From contig JAIOJX010000028.1 of NCBI GenBank assembly GCA_022376925.1, forward strand, positions 73,187,001-73,251,000: a DNA stretch of 64,000 nucleotides. Direction: 5' to 3'. Made by a program: the position numbers and the translations under genes. Every line of letters starts with the position of its first letter. Positions within the stretch are counted from its first letter, which is position 1. Below the pieces are notes generated by a model. That model made no database searches. It had not been told where the DNA came from and worked only from the letters and a program-made list of their open reading frames with translations. Below, in pieces: positions 10,876-22,866 of this stretch. This DNA is from Tragulus kanchil (taxonomy: Eukaryota; Chordata; Mammalia; Artiodactyla; Tragulidae).

Positions 10876-13149
10876 TTTTGCTAATAAAGAAATTTTATCC
10901 TTAAATCCACCTTAGTATTGTTAGTCTACTAATGTCCACAACAGCATCTGGTTTCTTAAACCAATCTCTCCTGGTAGCTTTTAAACTGCAGTCAGCTTCC
11001 ACACTTGCCTTCACTCCATGCACAGAAACAAGGCATAGCAGTTCAATAATATCATAATACATAAAGGCACCATTAAATAAACCCGTGAGGCTTTCTGTGA
11101 TACACCCACTGATCTTTTGCAAATATAAAACGTAGAATGTTATACAATTCAGAGGAAGAGAAAAATAACCACAAATTTCCCCTGAAACTACCATGAAAAT
11201 ACCTTGAATATCTCTATTGGATATCATCTAAATTAAAAACACAGGGATATAAAAAAACCTTACTTGTGAAAATAAATGAATTATGATTTAAATAACTTTT
11301 GAATAATCATTCACATTTCTCCTTAGAGAAAAAGACAATCATCCTAGGACAGAACTATTAATAGCAATATGAACTAGTCAGAAACATTCCCTTACTACTG
11401 AAAAGATGAAAATGAGCTTTCTGGAAGCATTTCAATCTTTACAAAGTAGCCCTGAATAAATGAAGTTTCTCAAATATAAGGGTATTTTCTTTAGTATGTT
11501 TAAAACTAAGGCAGTTTTTTAAGTAATAAGAAGTGCTGATGGATTTCAGAAAGTCAAGAATTCTGCTATTAACAGCTGAAGTCAGGACTTGGTAATGGCA
11601 GATTGTGGCATTTCATGTATTCCCCAGAGGCTATTATTTAACCTAAGGTTGTCATGTTAAAACGCATTTTTCAAAAAGACTACAAACAGAGTATGAGGAA
11701 TCATTTTTAGATATCTTTCTATTCATATCTGCATAAGTCTTCATAAATACACACAATGCTTTTTGCCCTTTGCCCTATGCAGCATAGTTCTTACAAAAGT
11801 TAACAAAATAAATACTAACTGATGAAAAACAGGACTTAGGCGTTCGTGCTGATGAAGAAAACAATTAAAATGGGGCTGTCTTTTTTCAGTATCTCGTGTA
11901 GGGGGAGGGCATGAACAGTCTACAAGTAACGTGCCAAGAATGTTCTAAAATATGTGATGGAGTTCAGAACTTCCTCCTCTTGCAAACAAGATGATATGCA
12001 CCAAAAAAAACTAACAGCTTTTTTTGCTAATAAAGAAATTTTATCCTTAAATCCACCTTAGTATTGTTAGTCTACTAATGTCCACAACAGCATCTGGTTT
12101 CTTAAACCAATCTCTCCTGGTAGCTTTTAAACTGCAGTCAGCTTCCACACTTGCCTTCACTCCATGCACAGAAACAAGGCATAGCAGTTCAATAATATCA
12201 TAATACATAAAGGCACCATTAAATAAACCCGTGAGGCTTTCTGTGATACACCCACTGATCTTTTGCAAATATAAAACGTAGAATGTTATACAATTCAGAG
12301 GAAGAGAAAAATAACCACAAATTTCCCCTGAAACTACCATGAAAATACCTTGAATATCTCTATTGGATATCATCTAAATTAAAAACACAGGGATATAAAA
12401 AAACCTTACTTGTGAAAATAAATGAATTATGATTTAAATAACTTTTGAATAATCATTCACATTTCTCCTTAGAGAAAAAGACAATCATCCTAGGACAGAA
12501 CTATTAATAGCAATATGAACTAGTCAGAAACATTCCCTTACTACTGAAAAGATGAAAATGAGCTTTCTGGAAGCATTTCAATCTTTACAAAGTAGCCCTG
12601 AATAAATGAAGTTTCTCAAATATAAGGGTATTTTCTTTAGTATGTTTAAAACTAAGGCAGTTTTTTAAGTAATAAGAAGTGCTGATGGATTTCAGAAAGT
12701 CAAGAATTCTGCTATTAACAGCTGAAGTCAGGACTTGGTAATGGCAGATTGTGGCATTTCATGTATTCCCCAGAGGCTATTATTTAACCTAAGGTTGTCA
12801 TGTTAAAACGCATTTTTCAAAAAGACTACAAACAGAGTATGAGGAATCATTTTTAGATATCTTTCTATTCATATCTGCATAAGTCTTCATAAATACACAC
12901 AATGCTTTTTGCCCTTTGCCCTATGCAGCATAGTTCTTACAAAAGTTAACAAAATAAATACTAACTGATGAAAAACAGGACTTAGGCGTTCGTGCTGATG
13001 AAGAAAACAATTAAAATGGGGCTGTCTTTTTTCAGTATCTCGTGTAGGGGGAGGGCATGAACAGTCTACAAGTAACGTGCCAAGAATGTTCTAAAATATG
13101 TGATGGAGTTCAGAGCTTCCTCCTCTTGCAAACAAGATGATATGCACCA
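10876..13149 (+). repeat. Direct tandem duplication 4 (10876-12003 / 12022-13149)
   Basis: Offset 1146 with a short A/T-rich filler at 12004-12021. One visible substitution (11970 versus 13116). Nothing recognisable is encoded in the block. Confidence 0.95.
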
Positions 13150-15087
13150 GAAACTACAGCTAAAAGAAAGTTTCAGATCTACTGCAATGCACAAGCTTGA
13201 ATGTTTCATATTTCCAAGTTTATTTGATAAGTTTAACCTGACTAGATAAATAGTTTAGCTGGCCTTGCCAAATACCTACTGCTATGAAGTACATGTTTAG
13301 AATATTCCAGTTGGAAAGGGACACTAGGCCAGCAGTCTTCAAATGCTTTTCTGTTATTCCAAAGTAAGAAATGGCTTTTACACTGCAACTCACTATAGTC
13401 TTCAATGTATATTCCTGACCCACTAAAGGGTCCCCACCCACACAACAAAAAAACAACACTATAGTATGCATCCAAAGGTGACCATGCTAAATTCTCCAGT
13501 CAAAGACCGTGTCCTCAGTTATACCTCCAACCTAGAAAATGTGCTTCCAGTTTATTTTTACAGTTCTTTCAAGCAAGGCCTACTCTACACAGAAATAACT
13601 TAGAACAAAATATTTAAGAGTAACACTAAAATTGGGAAAATATTATCAACAAATCACCTAACACACTGAGAGCAGAGGTTCTCAAATGGGGAGTTGGGGA
13701 CACTGGAGCAACTCCACCTTCCATTTGGTAAAGCCTTAGAGACAGGTCGGGAAGATGCTCTGGAGGAGGGCACGCAACCCACTCCAGTATTCTTGCCTGG
13801 GAAACCCGTGGACAGAGAGGCGTGGCAGGCTGCAGTGCATGGGCCACAGACAGCAACACAACTGAGCGACTAAACAACAACAAGAGACAGTCACCACTGG
13901 AGGAAGGTGCTCCTAGCCTCTGGGGGCAGAGGCCAGGAATGCCAGCTATCAGCACAGAACAGCTGCCCAGAATTAAAGGACGACGGATCCTTTTGCCCTT
14001 TGCCCTATGCAGCATAGTTCTTACAAAAGTTAACAAAATAAATACTAACTGATGAAAAACAGGACTTAGGCGTTCGTGCTGATGAAGAAAACAATTAAAA
14101 TGGGGCTGTCTTTTTTCAGTATCTCGTGTAGGGGGAGGGCATGAACAGTCTACAAGTAACGTGCCAAGAATGTTCTAAAATATGTGATGGAGTTCAGAGC
14201 TTCCTCCTCTTGCAAACAAGATGATATGCACCAGAAACTACAGCTAAAAGAAAGTTTCAGATCTACTGCAATGCACAAGCTTGAATGTTTCATATTTCCA
14301 AGTTTATTTGATAAGTTTAACCTGACTAGATAAATAGTTTAGCTGGCCTTGCCAAATACCTACTGCTATGAAGTACATGTTTAGAATATTCCAGTTGGAA
14401 AGGGACACTAGGCCAGCAGTCTTCAAATGCTTTTCTGTTATTCCAAAGTAAGAAATGGCTTTTACACTGCAACTCACTATAGTCTTCAATGTATATTCCT
14501 GACCCACTAAAGGGTCCCCACCCACACAACAAAAAAACAACACTATAGTATGCATCCAAAGGTGACCATGCTAAATTCTCCAGTCAAAGACCGTGTCCTC
14601 AGTTATACCTCCAACCTAGAAAATGTGCTTCCAGTTTATTTTTACAGTTCTTTCAAGCAAGGCCTACTCTACACAGAAATAACTTAGAACAAAATATTTA
14701 AGAGTAACACTAAAATTGGGAAAATATTATCAACAAATCACCTAACACACTGAGAGCAGAGGTTCTCAAATGGGGAGTTGGGGACACTGGAGCAACTCCA
14801 CCTTCCATTTGGTAAAGCCTTAGAGACAGGTCGGGAAGATGCTCTGGAGGAGGGCACGGCAACCCACTCCAGTATTCTTGCCTGGGAAACCCCGTGGACA
14901 GAGAGGCGTGGCAGGCTGCAGTGCATGGGCCACAGACAGCAACACAACTGAGCGACTAAACAACAACAAGAGACAGTCACCACTGGAGGGGAAGGTGCTC
15001 CTAGCCTCTGGGGGCAGAGGCCAGGAATGCAGCTCAAGTATCTTATCAGCACAGAACAGCTGCCCAGAATTAAAGGACGACGGATCC
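12907..15087 (+). repeat. Direct tandem duplication 5 (12907-13990 / 13991-15087)
   Basis: Offset 1084 rising to about 1097. The last 230 bases of copy 1 carry several deletions that copy 2 lacks (near 13770, 13805 and a 14-base loss near 13940), just before the junction at 13990. 12907-13149 is shared with duplication 4 and so occurs three times. Confidence 0.95.
13752..13880 (+). mobile_element. Bov-A SINE fragment (repeated at 14839-14970 and 15959-16078)
   Basis: GCTCTGGAGGAGGGCAC, CCAGTATTCTTGCCTGGGAA, CAGGCTGCAGTGCATGGG and CAACTGAGCGACTAAACAAC give the Bov-A 3' half. It appears three times through duplications 5 and 6, each time with a different set of small deletions. Confidence 0.85.
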
Positions 15088-17062
15088 TAAGTGTCAAATA
15101 GTGTTGAGGTTGAGATGGGCTGACTTGGAGCAAAGGCTAGGACATCTCCAGCAGAAGATCTGAGCCAGTTCTTTTTCCTATGGTCCCAAGGGCAGTGCTG
15201 TTCTACTTGCTAAGGGTGCAAGGAACAGTTTTCTCCACAAGGTGAAAGAATTAACCAGAAGGTTTTATGTTTAAGTCAAAGGGGGAAAAAGAAGGTCCTT
15301 CTTACTCGTCTACAGCCCTCAAATATTTTTCTTGGTCAGGGACCCTCCCTTAACACGAGTGTTTGAAAAAGGATGGTAATAAGGTCCGGAAGCAGTAGTC
15401 TCCAGATTTTCTGCTTAGCTTTGTAACAGGAAAGAGTAATTATTTGTGACCAGGCTAACACCACCCACTTCCTCACTTTCACAAGGTCGAACTGACAGAG
15501 TGTAACCACTACGGGAAAAATAATTTTCAAAATGGGTATCGTAGGACCCATCCGTCCACTCCCTCTCACCAGTAACTCCACGTGGCTGACTCTTTCCCCG
15601 TCTCCAGCTCCCTCATCACTGCAGCACTTACCAGCATCTCCTCCTCCTCCTCCCCTCGATGGTCTCCACTAGGCTGTCACTGACCATAAAGGGCCGACGC
15701 CTGTTTACGCAGTTTTTAAATTTTATTTCAGCAGAGAGAAACTCTGAATTTGATCCCACTGCCCCTTCAGCTGCAGGTTTAGCTAGGGGATTACTCAGAG
15801 AACATGTGTGCACTCCTCTGAAGACTGTTAGGTCAGATGTGTTAAGCCAGATACAAATTTTGATACTGCTTCAGGAAAATAGCTGTAATTTTGCCTTACT
15901 GCTATCAAGAAAAGAAATACAATTAATAACAGTTCCATTGTAAATTTCCTTAGGGGAAATGCTCTGGAGGAGGGCACGCAACCCACTCCAGTATTCTTGC
16001 CTAACACAGAGAGGCGTGGCAGGCTGCAGTGCATGGGCCACAGACAGCAACACAACTGAGCGACTAAACAACAACAAGAGACAGTCACCACTGGAGGGAA
16101 GGTGCTCCTAGCCTCTGGGGGCAGAGGCCAGGAATGCAGCTCAAGTATCTTATCAGCACAGAACAGCTGCCCAGAATTAAAGGACGACGGATCCTAAGTG
16201 TCAAATAGTGTTGAGGTTGAGATGGGCTGACTTGGAGCAAAGGCTAGGACATCTCCAGCAGAAGATCTGAGCCAGTTCTTTTTCCTATGGTCCCAAGGGC
16301 AGTGCTGTTCTACTTGCTAAGGGTGCAAGGAACAGTTTTCTCCACAAGGTGAAAGAATTAACCAGAAGGTTTTATGTTTAAGTCAAAGGGGGAAAAAGAA
16401 GGTCCTTCTTACTCGTCTACAGCCCTCAAATATTTTTCTTGGTCAGGGACCCTCCCTTAACACGAGTGTTTGAAAAAGGATGGTAATAAGGTCCGGAAGC
16501 AGTAGTCTCCAGATTTTCTGCTTAGCTTTGTAACAGGAAAGAGTAATTATTTGTGACCAGGCTAACACCACCCACTTCCTCACTTTCACAAGGTCGAACT
16601 GACAGAGTGTAACCACTACGGGAAAAATAATTTTCAAAATGGGTATCGTAGGACCCATCCGTCCACTCCCTCTCACCAGTAACTCCACGTGGCTGACTCT
16701 TTCCCCGTCTCCAGCTCCCTCATCACTGCAGCACTTACCAGCATCTCCTCCTCCTCCTCCCCTCGATGGTCTCCACTAGGCTGTCACTGACCATAAAGGG
16801 CCGAAGCCTGTTTACGCAATTTTTAAATTTTATTTCAGCAGAGAGAAAACTCTGGAATTTGATCTCACTGCCCCTTCAGCTGCAGATTTATCTAGGGGAT
16901 TACTCAGAGAACATGTGTTCACTCCTCTGAAGACTGTTAGGTCAGATGTGTTAAGCCAGATACAAATTTTGATACTGCTTCAGGAAAATAGCTGAGTAAT
17001 TTTTTTGCCTTTTACTGTCTATCTCAAGAGAAAACATGAAATACATTAATTTAAATAACAGA
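14839..17062 (+). repeat. Direct tandem duplication 6 (14839-15942 / 15959-17062)
   Basis: Offset 1120 falling to 1107. The start of copy 2 lacks 13 bases of the Bov-A segment near 16003, and the end of copy 1 (15885-15942) is ragged relative to 16995-17062. The junction falls inside a Bov-A SINE. Confidence 0.93.
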
Positions 17063-17254
17063 GAATACAACGAAGAACACATGCTTATTTTAGGCTGCTT
17101 TCTCAGCTTCAAATCGAGTATGTTTTTTGTATAAATATGTGCTCATGATGCTGATTTTATTTAACCCTCCAGCTAACCCTGTATTTTAGTCACATTATTG
17201 CAAGGAGATCAAACCAATTAAAGGAAATCAACCCCGAATATTCACTGGAAGGAA

Positions 17255-17505
17255 TGATGCTGAAGCTCCAAAACTTTGGCCACCTGATGTGAAGAGACAA
17301 CTCCTCGGAAAAGACCCTGATGCTGGGAAAAACAGAAGGCAGAAGGAGAAGGGGATGACAGAGGATAAGACGGCTGGATGGCATTATTGACTCAGTGAAC
17401 ATGAGTTTCAAAAAATTCTGGAAGATGGTGAAGGACAGAGAAACCTGGCATGCTGCAGTCCATGGGGTAGCAAACAGTCAAAAACAACTGAGCAACTTAA
17501 CTGTA
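17255..17505 (+). mobile_element. BovB LINE 3' end
   Basis: ATGCTGAAGCTCCAAAACTT, GAAAAGACCCTGATGCTGGG, GAGAAGGGGATGACAGAGGA and TGGTGAAGGACAGAGAAACC...CAACTGAGCAACTTAACTG mark a BovB 3' end in sense orientation. Non-coding. Confidence 0.88.
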
Positions 17506-18004
17506 GTATTAAAAATAATAGAAATTATCTTAATTATTTCATTTTTAATAGTATGAACACTAAATGACTTCTGAAAATGTCTTAACAAGAACAAACACAA
17601 ATGCAGGAAACTTGCATAAACATGCCAAACCTGTACAGAAATTAACTTTCATTACAATCACTATCAACAAGGAAAGGTTTACACTTCTCCACTGGGCCTT
17701 CAAACATTTCTGTGACGGAGAATGGGTGAAACTCACTACATACTTCCTCAAAATAAGCATCACTTTTGTCAAATCTTGTAACACATCTGTGAGATCTTAT
17801 AATAAGCCAAAAATAAAAAGAGTATTTACAGAGTAGAAAACTGTTCAGAAGAACAACTTGCAATTGTTAATCTGAATATCCTATTTCACTTGACTACAAT
17901 GAAGATTTTTAACGCATTATTTAGCACTATGAATTTTTAGACTAAAAGGTACTATATAAATCCTGTTATTCTAAGGGGGTTTTTTGATGTCTTTTCTTTT
18001 CCCT

Positions 18005-18258
18005 ATCATGCCTCTTTTATTTATATTTATTTTCATCCATCTTTTTATTCTTTGGCTTGTGTAGGCCTCCCACTGCAGCAGCAGGTCTCACTGCAGAGCA
18101 CCAGCTCTGGGCGCATGAGCTCCAGAGCACTGGCTCATAACTGGACACACCAGTCCAGCTGTTCCACAGCATGTGGGATCTTCCCAGATCAGGGATCAAA
18201 CTGGTGCCCCTTGCACTGCAAGGTGGACTCTTTACCCACTGGACCACCAGGGAAGTCC
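18005..18258 (-). mobile_element. CHR-derived SINE
   Basis: Reverse orientation: TTTATTTTCATCCATCTTTT, GTGTAGGCCTCCCACTGCAG, CTCTGGGCGCATGAGCTCCA, and the head complement TGGACCACCAGGGAAGTCC. Confidence 0.85.
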
Positions 18259-18311
18259 ATATTCTAAGATTTTTAAAGCTGCACCACAACAAACTCAAAA
18301 AGATAATTCAA

Positions 18312-18485
18312 GGCCCTACCTTGGCTCAGATAGTGAAGAATCTGCCTGCAATGTGGGAGATCTGGGTTGGGGAGAAATCCTGGAGAGGAGAGTGGCTACC
18401 ACTCCAGTATTCCTGCCTGGAGAATCCCATGGACAGAGGAGCCTGACAGGCTACAGACTCGGACACAACTGAGAGACTTTCACCT
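18312..18485 (+). mobile_element. Bov-tA SINE
   Basis: GTGAAGAATCTGCCTGCAAT, CCACTCCAGTATTCCTGCCT, CCCATGGACAGAGGAGCC and GACTCGGACACAACTGAGAG in order. Its tail (from 18442) is repeated at 19511 by duplication 7. Confidence 0.85.
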
Positions 18486-20580
18486 GACCATACTTTAATT
18501 TTATTCATTTTTTAAAAAATACCTAATAAGATGGAAGGAAAATAAGATGCAAGGAAAACTTCAAGAGGGTTATGGTGCCAATTTTAAGGAAAAGAAATAG
18601 CTCTCAACTCAATCTTAAGCCCAAACTCCTCCCTGCATGTGTAATAATTGACAAAACTGACTCAAAGGAAGGAAAATGAGATGTACAAATCCTCTTCAAC
18701 CCCCATTGAGCACACATTCTACACAGAACACAATCACTGTGATCTTGAGAAGGCTGCTTACTGCTGCTAAAGGTCAGTTTTCTTTCAAACGAGTATACTA
18801 ACATCTCAAATCACACAGCTAAGAACTAAATGAGATAGTGCATGAAAACACCTACTATCAAGGGCCTAACCCATACTAATGAGCTCAATAAATGTCTGAG
18901 GGTACTATTTCAGCCATAAAAGACCAGAAAGGCTTTTGCTTAGCATATGTAGATCCTGTGCATTCGGCAAGGCCTAGCTAAACCATCAGAACAATGGCTC
19001 ATTACTTTAGAAAATTTATAGCACTTTTAAAGCTTCAAGTACAGTGTCTTGTGAAAAGTGTAAATCATGAGAAAGTAATTCTCACTAATCTTCTCCCGGT
19101 AGACCTGTAAGTCACTTCAATGACTCATGAAAGCACAAGCTAGATTTTGTTTTTGTCATTACTTTAGATTACTCCCATCTGTGAAATCTCAAAAGCTGTA
19201 ATGTCTCACTCCTTTGGTCAGTTTCCTGACCTTTCAACTCTCTTATACACTGCCCACTTTCTGTGAACTTCTCTTTTCTCCCCATCTATTGCCCTTAGCC
19301 TCACTCCTTTCCCCACCCAGCCTGACCTAATGTCCAGTGAGTGGACTACACTCTTCCTGGTACCTTCACTTCCTGGCCACTGTGTTCTTGGGGATCCGCC
19401 TGGCAAGCTCTCTACCTGGGATCAAATGCTCTCTCTTCTCCTAGGAGCTGAGCACTCCTGGAATAAAAAACTCAAGAGTCCAGGGAACAGCTGTCTTTAC
19501 ACTAATGGATCCTGACAGGCTACAGACTCGGACACAACTGAGAGACTTTCACCTGACCATACTTTAATTTTATTCATTTTTTAAAAAATACCTAATAAGA
19601 TGGAAGGAAAATAAGATGCAAGGAAAACTTCAAGAGGGTTATGGTGCCAATTTTAAGGAAAAGAAATAGCTCTCAACTCAATCTTAAGCCCAAACTCCTC
19701 CCTGCATGTGTAATAATTGACAAAACTGACTCAAAGGAAGGAAAATGAGATGTACAAATCCTCTTCAACCCCCATTGAGCACACATTCTACACAGAACAC
19801 AATCACTGTGATCTTGAGAAGGCTGCTTACTGCTGCTAAAGGTCAGTTTTCTTTCAAACGAGTATACTAACATCTCAAATCACACAGCTAAGAACTAAAT
19901 GAGATAGTGCATGAAAACACCTACTATCAAGGGCCTAACCCATACTAATGAGCTCAATAAATGTCTGAGGGTACTATTTCAGCCATAAAAGACCAGAAAG
20001 GCTTTTGCTTAGCATATGTAGATCCTGTGCATTCGGCAAGGCCTAGCTAAACCATCAGAACAATGGCTCATTACTTTAGAAAATTTATAGCACTTTTAAA
20101 GCTTCAAGTACAGTGTCTTGTGAAAGTGTAAATCATGAGAAAGTAATTCTCACTAATCTTCTCCCGGTAGACCTGTAAGTCACTTCAATGACTCATGAAA
20201 GCACAAGCTAGATTTTGTTTTTGTCATTACTTTAGATTACTCCCATCTGTGAAATCTCAAAAGCTGTAATGTCTCACTCCTTTGGTCAGTTTCCTGACCT
20301 TTCAACTCTCTTATACACTGCCCACTTTCTGTGAACTTCTCTTTTCTCCCCATCTATTGCCCTTAGCCTCACTCCTTTCCCCACCCAGCCTGACCTAATG
20401 TCCAGTGAGTGGACTACACTCTTCCTGGTACCTTCACTTCCTGGCCACTGTGTTCTTGGGGATCCGCCTGGCAAGCTCTCTACCTGGGATCAAATGCTCT
20501 CTCTTCTCCTAGGAGCTGAGCACTCCTGGAATAAAAAAATTAAGAGTCCAGGGAACAGCTGTCTTTACAGTAATGGATCC
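18442..20580 (+). repeat. Direct tandem duplication 7 (18442-19510 / 19511-20580)
   Basis: Offset 1069-1068. The junction sits at the microhomology GGATCCTGAC, where the tail of a Bov-tA SINE is abruptly placed after unrelated sequence. A MIR fragment is carried in both copies. Confidence 0.95.
18815..18905 (+). mobile_element. MIR 3' fragment (repeated at 19884-19974)
   Basis: AACTAAATGAGATAGTGCAT, GGGCCTAACCCATACTAATG and GCTCAATAAATGTCTGAGGG match the 3' part of MIR. Confidence 0.6.
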
Positions 20581-22610
20581 TGACCTCAGATCAGCCCTGA
20601 AAGTCACTCAGTATTCTTCTACTCAATGTTTCTCAAAATTCAGTCAACGTTAGAACCCACTGCAGAGCTAGTTAAAGCAAAGGTTCTCAGGCGTCCATCT
20701 GTTTCCACAGATTCTGATAAATAGGGCAAAAAAATTTATCTGAAACTTGGAAACAAGGTTAAAAAAAAAGGTGAGCAGCAGATCCTTTAAATGCCATAGA
20801 GGCCAAAAGTTGTCCCCAAATTATAAGTCAAATACGTAACTGGATTCATAATTTATCACCAACTAATGGTCCTAGTCTTGATTGTACATAAACTTGTAGA
20901 TTGTGTTTCTGTATAGCTGAAAAAAATATGTCAAATATTACATTTTATGGCCCTATTGGCCATTAACCAATAATCACAGCAATTATAGCCTAAGACCTGC
21001 CTATCTTGACATCTAGTTTCTCAAACACTCTCTGGACACATTTTAACTTCTTAACGGTTCTTTCATTAGTTAATGAATTGAATAAAATCTTTGATATGTG
21101 TTAATTTTATAGCTGCATGACAGGTATAATTTTGCTTCAGTGGCGCCTAGGAAGGATCCACACTTCTAATATATTTCAGAATACTAACAATAATAGCAAC
21201 AACAAAATCACACATAAAATTTTTTCTCCACCCGTTGTTCCCTAATACCATTTTCTTTTTTACTTTTTCTTTCTTTTAGAGAGAGATTTTTCAGTTTTCT
21301 ACATTTGATGTCTTCTTTGCCTCCCATTCTAGGCTCAAAATACTGCCATTCAGCTTCCAGAAGCTTGTGGGTTGGACTGTGGCCCCTCCCCACTATCACC
21401 CCAACAGTTAAATTATATGCTTCTAATTTCTGGCACCTATGAATGTAACCTTATTTGGAAACACGTAATCAATTTAAAATGAGGTCATACTGGATTAGGA
21501 CAGACCCTAATCCAATTTTCTTGGAAAATTAGGAAACCAATCCAATGTCTGTGTTCTTGGGGACCCCGGAAGCTCTCTACCTGGGATCAAATGCTCTCTC
21601 TCCTAGGAGCTGAGCACTCCTGGAATAAAAAAATTAAGAGTCCAGGGAACAGCTGTCTTTACAGTAATGGATCCTGACCTCAGATCAGCCCTGAAAGTCA
21701 CTCAGTATTCTTCTACTCAATGTTTCTCAAAATTCAGTCAACGTTAGAACCCACTGCAGAGCTAGTTAAAGCAAAGGTTCTCAGGCGTCCATCTGTTTCC
21801 ACAGATTCTGATAAATAGGGCAAAAAAATTTATCTGAAACTTGGAAACAAGGTTAAAAAAAAAGGTGAGCAGCAGATCCTTTAAATGCCATAGAGGCCAA
21901 AAGTTGTCCCCAAATTATAAGTCAAATACGTAACTGGATTCATAATTTATCACCAACTAATGGTCCTAGTCTTGATTGTACATAAACTTGTAGATTGTGT
22001 TTCTGTATAGCTGAAAAAAATATGTCAAATATTACATTTTATGGCCCTATTGGCCATTAACCAATAATCACAGCAATTATAGCCTAAGACCTGCCTATCT
22101 TGACATCTAGTTTCTCAAACACTCTCTGGACACATTTTAACTTCTTAACGGTTCTTTCATTAGTTAATGAATTGAATAAAATCTTTGATATGTGTTAATT
22201 TTATAGCTGCATGACAGGTATAATTTTGCTTCAGTGGCGCCTAGGAAGGATCCACACTTCTAATATATTTCAGAATACTAACAATAATAGCAACAACAAA
22301 ATCACACATAAAATTTTTTCTCCACCCGTTGTTCCCTAATACCATTTTCTTTTTTACTTTTTCTTTCTTTTAGAGAGAGATTTTTCAGTTTTCTACATTT
22401 GATGTCTTCTTTGCCTCCCATTCTAGGCTCAAAATACTGCCATTCAGCTTCCAGAAGCTTGTGGGTTGGACTGTGGCCCCTCCCCACTATCACCCCAACA
22501 GTTAAATTATATGCTTCTAATTTCTGGCACCTATGAATGTAACCTTATTTGGAAACACGTAATCAATTTAAAATGAGGTCATACTGGATTAGGACAGACC
22601 CTAATCCAAT
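20448..22610 (+). repeat. Direct tandem duplication 8 (20448-21516 / 21549-22610)
   Basis: Offset 1101 falling to 1094. Copy 2 begins with small deletions (near 21563 and 21600). The filler 21517-21548 together with its left flank can fold back on itself. The block carries a MER5A-like fragment and the left part of an MLT1-like LTR. Confidence 0.94.
20622..20730 (+). mobile_element. MER5A-like fragment (repeated at about 21717-21824)
   Basis: AATGTTTCTCAAAATTCAG, AGAGCTAGTTAAAGCAAAGG and ACAGATTCTGATAAATAGGG follow the order of a MER5A-type element. Short and decayed. Confidence 0.4.
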
Positions 22611-22866
22611 GTCTGGTGTCATTATAAAAAGAGGAAAATTTGGACCAGAAAACAGATAGGGAAAGATACAACTAACTACAGAGGCAGACACTGGAATTCA
22701 AAGATCCCAAAGATCCCAACTCCCAGAAGCTAGGAGGAAGCAAGGAAGGACCTCACTACAGTCTTCAGAAAGGGCACATGGCCCAGCCAACACCCTACTT
22801 TCAGAATTTCAGCCTGCAGAACTGTAAGACAATCAACTTCTGTTGGTTGTGTTACAGCAGCGTTCC
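22464..22866 (+). mobile_element. MLT1-like LTR (ERVL-MaLR), solo and decayed
   Basis: Ordered landmarks: TTGGACTGTGGCCCC, TGAATGTAACCTTATTTGG, ATGAGGTCATACTGGATTAG, CCTAATCCAATGTCTGGTGT, AGAAGCTAGGAGGAAGCAAG and CTGCAGAACTGTAAGACAAT. This is a non-coding mammalian LTR relic with no internal viral region. Its left part is also at 21370-21516 and its right part at 23691-23985 because of duplications 8 and 9. Confidence 0.65.

Noticed and set aside
22464..22866. A possible endogenous retrovirus
   Set aside because: Only a decayed solo LTR of MLT1 type is visible. No internal coding region or second LTR is present; the extra parts come from duplications 8 and 9.
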